Source: Lachnospiraceae bacterium (GTDB lineage: Bacteria; Bacillota; Clostridia; Lachnospirales; Lachnospiraceae). From it: a stretch of DNA of 22,106 nt. Location: contig JAGKTQ010000034.1 of NCBI GenBank assembly GCA_021153325.1, positions 1 through 22,106 of the forward strand, in the 5' to 3' direction. The position numbers were made by a program, and so were the translations under genes. This document shows, piece by piece, positions 1 through 6,067 of this stretch. Position 1 is the first letter of the stretch; every line of letters starts with the position of its first letter. Under the pieces are notes generated by a model. That model saw nothing but the letters and a program-made list of their open reading frames with translations, was not told where the DNA came from and ran no database searches.

Positions 1-99
1 TTATAGTGGGAAGTCAAAACATTTTCACATAGATGCTTTGTTAAACATAGGATAATTTCTACTGTAACAAAATAGGCTAAAGACTAAAAAGTCTGGAAA

Positions 100-633
100 C
101 TATTTTTCTTTCCATGCCTGATACACTTTATCGTATTCATAATCCGGTGCACAATCTTTTGCTGCCTCACATATACTTTGGATTTTTTCCTGGTCCTCCT
201 CAAGCTCTTCTGCAATAGTTTTCACCGATTTTTCCTTTTTCAGTTTTTTACAAACTTGCTCAACAAGCATCCAATCCTTTCCTTCAAGTTTTCCTTCAAG
301 TTTTCCTTCTGCTATCAATCCTGCAATTGCTCCACACATATCAACCTTTCCTCCTTTTTTCTTATGCAAATTTTTCATACTGATTAATTCCTCCGCATGC
401 GTATAAGCTGCCACCATGTCATACGCATCTTCTTCCATATTTTGAAACAAATGTCGTTTGTATTTAGGGTAATCAAAAGCATCGATTTTCTGAATGAAAT
501 AGAATAAATAGAAAGGGGTATTCCCCGATTTGAAAAATAGAAATCTGTTATGCTTTTCAAAGATTTTATCATAAAAAAGGGGAAGATACAACGGTATGAT
601 AAAAAAAGCACCCTTGCTTTTGAGTAAACTCAA
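100..633 (-). pseudogene. C-terminal remnant of an Rpn-family PD-(D/E)XK nuclease/transposase gene
   Basis: This open frame encodes about 177 residues, and only the later part looks like a real protein. From about residue 50 onward it resembles the C-terminal half of Rpn-family (COG5464-type) recombination-promoting nucleases common in Lachnospiraceae: an acidic 'MEEDAYDM' segment, then 'MCGAIAGLIAEGK', then a lysine/glutamate-rich tail containing the in-frame repeat EGKLEGKLEGK. The N-terminal nuclease core (Asp...Glu-x-Gln), present in the gene at the other end of the window, is absent. The only upstream start codon is a TTG inside the stem of the groEL terminator, with no ribosome binding site, so it is not credible. 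The first ATG in frame lies near residue 66. I infer a 5'-truncated gene, decayed or deleted up to the groEL terminator. Family assignment is by pattern recognition only. A short expressed protein from an internal start cannot be excluded. Confidence 0.6.
281..310. repeat. 12-bp tandem repeat inside the Rpn remnant
   Basis: The 12-base unit ccttcaagtttt occurs twice back to back (281-292 and 293-304), followed by a partial third unit. On the minus strand it encodes the GKLE repeat. Being a multiple of three, copy-number change would keep the frame. Such 'EGK' repeats are usual in the tails of this nuclease family. Confidence 0.75.
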
Positions 634-640
634 GCAAGGG
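601..640 (-). terminator. Rho-independent terminator of groES-groEL
   Basis: On the minus strand a 12-bp stem (CCCTTGCTT and GAG pairing with CTC and AAGCAAGGG, with a two-base bulge) closes a TAAA loop and is followed by seven T's (the A run at 601-607). It lies about 37 bases after the groEL stop codon. The stem-loop and T tract are read directly from the sequence. Confidence 0.9.
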
Positions 641-676
641 CACTTTCCTTTTTTATCGCATCGCCTGTTTATCCGC

Positions 677-2302
677 TTACATCATTCCCATGCCTGCGCC
701 AGCACCTGCTGGCATAGCTGGAGTTTCTTCTTTGATGTTTGCTACTACAGATTCTGTTGTCAATAATGTAGAAGCTACACTTGTTGCATTCTGTAATGCG
801 CTTCTTGTTACTTTTGCAGGATCAAGGATTCCTGATTTAACCATATCTACATATTCACCCTTCAGAGCATCGAAACCGATACCTACTTCGGATTCTCTTA
901 CTTTATTGATGATTACGCTGCCTTCCAGACCTGCGTTTGCAGAAATATGGAATAATGGAGCTTCCAAAGCTTTCAATACGATGTTTGCACCAGTCTTCTC
1001 GTCACCTTCCAAAGCATCCGCAAGTTTTGCAACTTCTTTAGAAGCATGGATATATGCAGAACCACCACCGGAAATAATTCCTTCTTCTACTGCTGCTCTT
1101 GTTGCTGCCAAAGCATCTTCCAGACGGAGTTTTGCTTCTTTCATTTCTGTTTCGGTTGCAGCACCTACGCGAATAACAGCTACACCACCTGCAAGTTTAG
1201 CAAGTCTTTCCTGTAATTTTTCTTTATCAAATTCAGAAGTTGTTTCTTCTACCTGAGTTTTCAACTGAGCGATTCTTGCATCGATTGCTGCTTTGTCACC
1301 TTCACCATCAACGATAACTGTATTTTCTTTCTGCACTTTTACAGATTTTGCACGTCCTAACTGATCTAATGTAGTATCTTTTAATTCTAATCCGAGTTCA
1401 GAGCTGATTACCTGACCGCCTGTAAGAATTGCAATATCCTCTAACATTGCTTTTCTTCTGTCTCCGTAGCCTGGAGCTTTTACAGCAACTACATTGAATG
1501 TACCACGTAATTTATTTACGATCAATGTAGTTAATGCTTCACCCTCTACATCTTCTGCGATGATCAATAATTTCGCACCAGACTGTACGATCTGCTCTAA
1601 CAGTGGAAGAATTTCCTGAATGTTAGAAATTTTCTTATCTGTGATCAAGATATATGGATTGTCAAGTGTTGCTTCCATTTTATCCATATCTGTTGCCATA
1701 TATGCAGAAATGTATCCTCTATCGAACTGCATACCTTCTACAAGGTCGAGTTCTGTCATCATTGTCTTGGATTCTTCAATTGTGATAACGCCGTCGCCAG
1801 AAACTTTTTCCATAGCGTCTGCTACTAACTGTCCTACTTCTTCATCTCCTGCTGAGATAGCTGCTACTCTTGCAATATGCTCTTTTCCGTTTACTTTAGA
1901 GCTCATTTTAGCAATAGCGTCTACTGCACAGTCTGTTGCTTTCTTCATACCTTTTCTTAAAATGATCGGGTTAGCACCTGCTGCCAGGTTCTTCATACCT
2001 TCATTGATCATTGCCTGTGCAAGAACAGTAGCCGTTGTTGTACCATCACCAGCTACATCGTTTGTTTTAGTAGCAACTTCCTTTACTAACTGTGCTCCCA
2101 TATTTTCGAAAGCATCTTCTAATTCAATTTCTTTTGCGATAGTAACACCATCATTTGTAATAAGCGGAGCTCCGAAAGATTTATCAAGAACTACGTTTCT
2201 TCCTTTCGGTCCTAATGTTACTCTTACTGTATTTGCAAGCTGGTTTACACCTGATTCTAAAGCTGCACGTGCCTCTGCACCATATTTAATTTCTTTTGCC
2301 AT
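677..2302 (-). CDS. groEL: GroEL, 60-kDa chaperonin
   Basis: This 541-residue protein has the full length expected of bacterial GroEL (Hsp60). It forms the double seven-membered ring that folds cytosolic proteins in an ATP-dependent cycle with GroES. Visible hallmarks are the N-terminal 'AKEIKYGAEARAAL' start, the ATP-binding GDGTTT loop at about residues 86-91, the 'AAVEEGIISGGGSA' signature at about residues 403-416, and a short Gly/Met-rich tail ending in GMGMM. The start is ATG at 2302 with a GGAGG ribosome binding site just upstream. It is the second gene of a two-gene operon, 86 bases after groES, and shares the CIRCE-controlled promoter in front of groES. A strong terminator follows. 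Nothing unusual is seen. Confidence 0.98.
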   Translation of the reverse strand: MAKEIKYGAEARAALESGVNQLANTVRVTLGPKGRNVVLDKSFGAPLITNDGVTIAKEIELEDAFENMGAQLVKEVATKTNDVAGDGTTTATVLAQAMINEGMKNLAAGANPIILRKGMKKATDCAVDAIAKMSSKVNGKEHIARVAAISAGDEEVGQLVADAMEKVSGDGVITIEESKTMMTELDLVEGMQFDRGYISAYMATDMDKMEATLDNPYILITDKKISNIQEILPLLEQIVQSGAKLLIIAEDVEGEALTTLIVNKLRGTFNVVAVKAPGYGDRRKAMLEDIAILTGGQVISSELGLELKDTTLDQLGRAKSVKVQKENTVIVDGEGDKAAIDARIAQLKTQVEETTSEFDKEKLQERLAKLAGGVAVIRVGAATETEMKEAKLRLEDALAATRAAVEEGIISGGGSAYIHASKEVAKLADALEGDEKTGANIVLKALEAPLFHISANAGLEGSVIINKVRESEVGIGFDALKGEYVDMVKSGILDPAKVTRSALQNATSVASTLLTTESVVANIKEETPAMPAGAGAGMGMM

Positions 2303-2374
2303 GATTCATTCCTCCAAATATTCATTTCCATACTTTACTCACTGCAGAATAATAGCTCGATAGCCATTCTTCCT

Positions 2375-2386
2375 GCCTTTTCAGGC
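2375..2386 (-). other. Small hairpin between groES and groEL
   Basis: The bases gcct-tttc-aggc can form a 4-bp stem with a tetraloop just after the groES stop codon. It is too weak and lacks a T tract, so it is not a convincing terminator. It might protect or process the groES part of the transcript. This is a low-certainty structural note. Confidence 0.25.
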
Positions 2387-2388
2387 TT

Positions 2389-2673
2389 TTAGGCTAAGAT
2401 TGCTAAAATATCACTCTGTTTTACAATAATATATTCTTCGTCATCGATTTTTACGTCTGTTCCTGCATATTTAGAATAAATAACGCTATCTCCGACTTTT
2501 ACTTCCATTTTTACTTCTTTTCCATCAACCATTCCGCCAGGCCCTACAGCGATAACTTCTGCCTGCTGTGGTTTTTCTTTGTTCTGTCCTGGAAGTACGA
2601 TTCCTGACTTTGTTGTCTCTTCTGCAACTAACTGTTTTAATACGACTCTGTCGCCCAATGGTACTAACTTCAT
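2389..2673 (-). CDS. groES: GroES, 10-kDa co-chaperonin
   Basis: This 94-residue protein has the usual length of GroES, the heptameric lid that caps GroEL. It begins 'MKLVPLGDRVVLKQL', the typical first beta strands. The mobile loop, about residues 16-33, contains the hydrophobic G-I-V-L segment that contacts GroEL, and 'VGDSVIYSKYAGTDVKI' is also family-typical. The start is ATG at 2673 with the ribosome binding site AAGGAGG seven bases upstream. It is the first gene of the groES-groEL operon, preceded by a perfect CIRCE operator. Nothing unusual is seen. Confidence 0.98.
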   Translation of the reverse strand: MKLVPLGDRVVLKQLVAEETTKSGIVLPGQNKEKPQQAEVIAVGPGGMVDGKEVKMEVKVGDSVIYSKYAGTDVKIDDEEYIIVKQSDILAILA

Positions 2674-2718
2674 AATAGATTGCCTCCTTATATATTAAAT
2701 GTCTTTTTTTGCGTTTTA

Positions 2719-2745
2719 TTAGCACTCGTTCAAGTTGAGTGCTAA
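2719..2745 (-). promoter_or_regulatory. CIRCE operator (HrcA binding site)
   Basis: The sequence TTAGCACTC, nine spacer bases, GAGTGCTAA is a perfect match to the CIRCE inverted repeat bound by the heat-shock repressor HrcA. It lies just downstream of the groES promoter, within the first transcribed bases, as is usual for groESL operons of Gram-positive bacteria. Confidence 0.97.
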
Positions 2746-2756
2746 ACGATAATCCT

Positions 2757-2785
2757 ATATTAGATTTATATGCAGAGGTTTGCAA
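2757..2785 (-). promoter_or_regulatory. Sigma-A type promoter of groES-groEL
   Basis: On the minus strand a -35 box TTGCAA (2780-2785) is separated by exactly 17 bases from a -10 box TAATAT (2757-2762). The predicted start falls near 2750, so the CIRCE element occupies the first transcribed bases. The boxes are visible; promoter activity is inferred. Confidence 0.7.
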
Positions 2786-2904
2786 ACGCCTTCTCAAACC
2801 TTATTCAAACTTTTCCTCATTTTTTTCTCTTGTTTTCTTCAATTTTCTCTTATTTTCTCATTTTCTGCTCTTGTGTTCGATTTAATATTTATTTTAGATT
2901 TTTT

Positions 2905-2934
2905 TAAAAAAAAGCTCTATCTTGCGATAGAGCT
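2905..2934 (-). terminator. Rho-independent terminator of the GGDEF-like gene
   Basis: A perfect 9-bp stem, AGCTCTATC pairing with GATAGAGCT around a four-base loop (2913-2934), is followed on the minus strand by eight T's. It lies about 19 bases beyond the stop codon of the gene ending at 2953 and isolates that gene from groES. Confidence 0.93.
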
Positions 2935-2952
2935 AAAATTCTTAACTATATT

Positions 2953-3882
2953 TTACTGAATCCCCTTTTTCAAACGTTCCTCATAACCCGGTTCTTTTTT
3001 CATCTCCAGCTTACTTTCGAACATAACATACTCTGCATCAGAGACAAGATCGCTTAACGATTCCTCTACATTCTGCTTGTATACAATACCAAAAGCAACA
3101 GAAGGAGCAAGGAGCGCATCTTCAAATGCAAGACATCTTTCCTGTACACGCCTGCAATACTCTTCTGCTTCGCCTTCTTCCGGAGCTGCGATCAAAATCT
3201 CAAAGATATCATTCTCACAGCGTCCTATAATATATTCCGGCTTTGCTTCTTCTTTTAAGAACATGGCAACGATAGAAATCAATCTGTCGCTTTCCATTTC
3301 CCCATAATGCTCGCTTACAAAAGTAGAATCATTAATATTACCTTGGATCAAGGCTACTGGAACTACTTCTGAACGGTCAACAACACGCATACGATTCATA
3401 AAGTAGGTCTGATTAAATACACCAGTAAGCAAGTCTTCCTTCTCGACCTGTCTTGTGCCATAAGCACCCTGCGTAAGCTTTTCTTCTAACTCATCCGCAA
3501 AAAAAGCATATTCTTTATGTAAATAGCTCTGCTCTGCCAGGCTGCTAAGCATTGCTACTTCCTGCTTGATCGCCTCATTGACAGCTGGTTTTCTTTCTTC
3601 TTCCACCTTATCATATTTTGCATAAATATGTCCTATGGTACGATTGGCAACCCGAATCTTCTCTCCCGGTCTGTTCACAACATCCGGTATAAAATCTCCA
3701 AAGTCCCCTATAGTAAAAATCTTTTTCCCGTGCCTATCTGTCACATAAAACTCAGCACCGCTAAGCGCCGCCAGACTTTCTAACTTAGCTTTCAGATTTT
3801 GAGGGAGCAGTAAATTGTTCAAGTTATAATTCTTAATGTTTTCTTTGATTCTTTGGTCAATAGATTTCATTTTTTCAGCCAT
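2953..3882 (-). CDS. Degenerate GGDEF-domain protein with N-terminal sensor-like domain
   Basis: The protein is predicted to be cytosolic, as there are no membrane segments. Residues about 25-120 resemble PocR/GAF-like sensor domains ('LSGAEFYVTDRHGKKIF'). Residues about 149-295 fit the GGDEF fold, with the entry motif 'DLLTGVFNQTYF' at 150-161. The catalytic GGDEF loop is replaced by 'GRCENDIF' (220-227), so synthesis of cyclic di-GMP is unlikely. A ligand-binding or protein-interaction role is an inference. The longest open frame starts at GTG 3891, but I chose ATG 3882 (309 residues) because AGAGGTG lies at ribosome binding site distance before it. The gene has its own promoter and terminator and follows the pilus operon by about 110 bases, so a link to pilus control is possible but unproven. 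Confidence 0.7.
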   Translation of the reverse strand: MAEKMKSIDQRIKENIKNYNLNNLLLPQNLKAKLESLAALSGAEFYVTDRHGKKIFTIGDFGDFIPDVVNRPGEKIRVANRTIGHIYAKYDKVEEERKPAVNEAIKQEVAMLSSLAEQSYLHKEYAFFADELEEKLTQGAYGTRQVEKEDLLTGVFNQTYFMNRMRVVDRSEVVPVALIQGNINDSTFVSEHYGEMESDRLISIVAMFLKEEAKPEYIIGRCENDIFEILIAAPEEGEAEEYCRRVQERCLAFEDALLAPSVAFGIVYKQNVEESLSDLVSDAEYVMFESKLEMKKEPGYEERLKKGIQ

Positions 3883-3929
3883 ATTGCGCACCTCTGTAAT
3901 TTTGACATTTTGTACTAAATCATGAAAAT

Positions 3930-3958
3930 ATTATAACTTTTTTTATCTATTTTGTCCA
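3930..3958 (-). promoter_or_regulatory. Promoter of the GGDEF-like gene
   Basis: On the minus strand the -35 box TGGACA (3953-3958) is followed after 17 bases by a perfect -10 box TATAAT (3930-3935). The -10 box is about 48 bases upstream of the preferred ATG. It lies in the short gap after the pilus operon. I see no convincing terminator between the pilus operon and this promoter, so read-through is possible. Confidence 0.75.
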
Positions 3959-3994
3959 GTCATCTCAAGGCTTCCAACAAAATATATCCTTTCT

Positions 3995-5326
3995 TTATTC
4001 CTTCAGAGAACAACGCACTGTAATACGGTTCTGGCCGCCGTAAGTACAGGTAAAAAGGGTCAGATCCCAATCGCCTGACAGCATTTGCTCTACGTCATAA
4101 GCACCAAGTGTTTCTGTTCCCTGCACTTCATAACAATATTCCACGCCATCTACATCCGTAAATGTCACTTCATCGCCAGCTCTTAACAATGAAATTTTTC
4201 CAAAATGCCTGCCATAATTATGCGCCGCAATGATCATGGAACTTTCCTCTGCATTTCCTTTATAACGGCAAGGTGCTTTTTTCAATCCCGACGAAGTACA
4301 GTCCTTAATAACAGGCAGAGTAATATCAATTGCCGGTATAGAAATAGTCCCAATAAGCTCCGCTTCATCGATGACAACATAATCCATATCATCTGCATCT
4401 ATGCCGGAAGGTCTTACGATCGCATCCTCCAACCCAATTCCTGCTTCATATGCCGCCAGCAGATCTGCTGCTGCATCCTCGCTCACTCGCTCTGTATAAT
4501 TCTGATAAACGGTAACTCCGATCATAGCTGCAAAGAGCAGAACACCACCAAACATTAAGAACTTACCTGGTTTTTTTTTTAACAATATCCAGCCTGATGC
4601 AAATACAACAAGACTACATACAAAGAGTAATGGTATGATCCAACGAGCCGGACCTGTCTGTGGTAATTTCTCCGGCACTTTTTCTGGTTCTGATGGTGGA
4701 GTTACTGGCGTTTCTGGTTCAGCCGGTGGATATGATTCCGGCTCTAACAACGGAAACTCTCCTGTTTTTGGTATTGCCACAACATCATATTTGATCGTTC
4801 CATTCTTTTCCAATGGAACAGAGATCAAAAATGGGTCAATCGTTCCATAGTCTTCAGGAACATCCGTCAATACTACCAAATAAGTACCAAAAGTTAAATT
4901 CGTAAATTTAACATATCCCTTATCATCCGTACGCCAAGTTCTGCCCTGAATGTGATTCTTTCTCACAAAAGCTTCCAACTTCTTTGCTGCCTGATTTTGC
5001 TGTGAATTGCTTAAATTCTGTAAAGAGACCGTACAGTTTTCAAAGCCGGATGCCCACTGTAATTTCTGTACTCCATTATCCTCTACTAATTCTTCTACTA
5101 AATAAATCGTAAATTCCGCTTCAGGTACGCCTGTTCCTGGTATAATGTTTCCTTCATCATCTGTTGTTTCGATTGTCTCATAGCGGATGGTCAATGTACC
5201 TGTTCCATTTTTAGAAAAGTCAATCCTTTCTGAAGTATCTGCCGAAGCATAAACAGGCAGTTTAAAGAACATTCCCAAACACATGACAACTGCAAGCATC
5301 AAAAGTCCGTTTTTCCATTTTCGCAT
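3995..5326 (-). CDS. Basal/minor pilin (LPQTG) fused in frame to a sortase
   Basis: This 443-residue protein joins two usually separate proteins. Residues 1-28 are a signal peptide. Residues 30-190 form a pilin-like (SpaA/Cna-B type) domain ending in 'YDVVAIPK', like the pilin-motif lysine of the backbone pilin (K187 here). A Pro/Glu-rich stalk leads to LPQTG (221-225), a first membrane segment (229-249) and KKK (250-252). A second membrane segment (256-274) follows, then a sortase domain with catalytic His369 ('AAHNYG'), Cys427 ('LFTCTYGG') and Arg434. It would act as pilus base or anchor and as transpeptidase, outside the membrane. Start ATG at 5326 has GAGAGGAG upstream, 22 bases after the preceding sortase gene. 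The join sits on a ten-A run (4571-4580); one base more or less splits it into pilin and sortase. It may be a true fusion, a slippage-controlled gene, or a sequencing error. Confidence 0.85.
   Translation of the reverse strand: MRKWKNGLLMLAVVMCLGMFFKLPVYASADTSERIDFSKNGTGTLTIRYETIETTDDEGNIIPGTGVPEAEFTIYLVEELVEDNGVQKLQWASGFENCTVSLQNLSNSQQNQAAKKLEAFVRKNHIQGRTWRTDDKGYVKFTNLTFGTYLVVLTDVPEDYGTIDPFLISVPLEKNGTIKYDVVAIPKTGEFPLLEPESYPPAEPETPVTPPSEPEKVPEKLPQTGPARWIIPLLFVCSLVVFASGWILLKKKPGKFLMFGGVLLFAAMIGVTVYQNYTERVSEDAAADLLAAYEAGIGLEDAIVRPSGIDADDMDYVVIDEAELIGTISIPAIDITLPVIKDCTSSGLKKAPCRYKGNAEESSMIIAAHNYGRHFGKISLLRAGDEVTFTDVDGVEYCYEVQGTETLGAYDVEQMLSGDWDLTLFTCTYGGQNRITVRCSLKE
4571..4580 (-). repeat. Ten-adenine homopolymer at the pilin/sortase junction
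   Basis: The plus strand shows ten T's, so the coding strand reads TTA AAA AAA AAA CCA (Leu-Lys-Lys-Lys-Pro). With nine A's the frame ends in K-K-N-Q-V-S-S-stop; with eleven it ends in K-K-K-T-R-stop. Both give a normal short basic tail for an LPxTG sorting signal. It is the longest single-base run I noticed inside any real gene in this window. Runs of this length are prone to replication slippage and RNA polymerase slippage. Confidence 0.9.
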
Positions 5327-5348
5327 ATTCTGACATCTCCTCTCTCAT

Positions 5349-6059
5349 TTATTCTGGCACACGCACACCACGAACTAAAAGTCTGTGCGTATTCACTGCG
5401 TAAGGTGTGCACGTTACAAGTGTCACATAATCTTTTCCTTCTTCTATTTTCAAGTCTTCCGTTACATCCGGCGTCACAACAAGAATCTGATCCACCTCGT
5501 AAGTAAGCGTCCGGTTTAATACATGAACCTCAAAAGTATCTCCTATTTCCATCTGCTCCAAGTCAGTAAACAGCTCTGCGGAAGGCAAACCACTATGTCC
5601 AAATAATACGGCATGTGTATTCTTACCCCCTATCGGCATGGACGTTCCTTCCATATGCCCTACACTCTTTTCCAGTACTTCCTCCGAAGTTCCATACCCG
5701 ATCGTCAGACAGAGATCCAACTTGTCGATCACCAAGTATCCCATTACCGTACTGCCTTCCACTTTCAGAATCTCTTCGTACTTATATCCTTTTCTTTCAA
5801 GGTCTTCACGGCAATCTTTTATATTTTGAAAATCAATACCTGATGCAAAAAGCTCGCTGTTATAAGCCTCTGCCTGCTTGAACATGGCATCATAAGCTGC
5901 TTGTTCCAAAGCCTCTGCCTGCCTTCGATACTCTTCCACAAGCTTTTCCTGTGCCTTCTCATTCAAATAATTGCTGATGGTCGGATAAAGCATGATTCCA
6001 AGCCCTGTAAGACCCATTACCAGAAAAAGAAGCAACGGTATATATTTTTTTATTTTCAT
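5349..6059 (-). CDS. Class C (pilin-polymerising) sortase, short form
   Basis: Class C sortases join pilin subunits by cutting LPxTG between Thr and Gly and linking it to a pilin lysine. From the chosen start this protein has 236 residues: an N-terminal membrane anchor (about 5-25), a charged helical region, then the sortase core with His155 ('FGHSGLP'), Cys217 ('LVTCTPYAVNTHR') and Arg226. There is no C-terminal membrane segment, unlike the other class C sortase in the operon. I see no Asp-Pro-aromatic 'lid' motif before the core. The open frame extends to 6089, but ATG 6059 has AGGAGG right upstream and avoids overlap with the preceding gene, leaving 8 bases. It lies between the transglutaminase-like gene and the pilin-sortase fusion, which may be its substrate or partner. 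Confidence 0.92.
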   Translation of the reverse strand: MKIKKYIPLLLFLVMGLTGLGIMLYPTISNYLNEKAQEKLVEEYRRQAEALEQAAYDAMFKQAEAYNSELFASGIDFQNIKDCREDLERKGYKYEEILKVEGSTVMGYLVIDKLDLCLTIGYGTSEEVLEKSVGHMEGTSMPIGGKNTHAVLFGHSGLPSAELFTDLEQMEIGDTFEVHVLNRTLTYEVDQILVVTPDVTEDLKIEEGKDYVTLVTCTPYAVNTHRLLVRGVRVPE

Positions 6060-6067
6060 TTTTCCTC

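Noticed and set aside
81..94. AGACT-AAAA-AGTCT stem-loop after the Rpn remnant as a terminator
   Set aside because: The stem is only five A/T-rich base pairs and the T run after it is broken, so it is not supportable.
384..611. Second minus-strand frame over the Rpn remnant as the missing N-terminal half by frameshift
   Set aside because: Its translation shows no Rpn-like motifs, so a simple frameshift does not restore the nuclease core.
690..2363. Long plus-strand open frames opposite groEL
   Set aside because: They are antisense shadows of a highly conserved gene with biased codons, have no ribosome binding sites and encode low-complexity Ser/Ala-rich sequence.
2820..2905. Pyrimidine-rich stretch upstream of groES as a small RNA or operator
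   Set aside because: It is simply T/C-rich intergenic DNA upstream of the groES promoter; no hairpin, box or open frame stands out beyond the terminator already listed.
3959..3994. Terminator directly after the pilus operon
   Set aside because: No stable stem followed by a T run is present after the fused sortase; only partial pairings were found.
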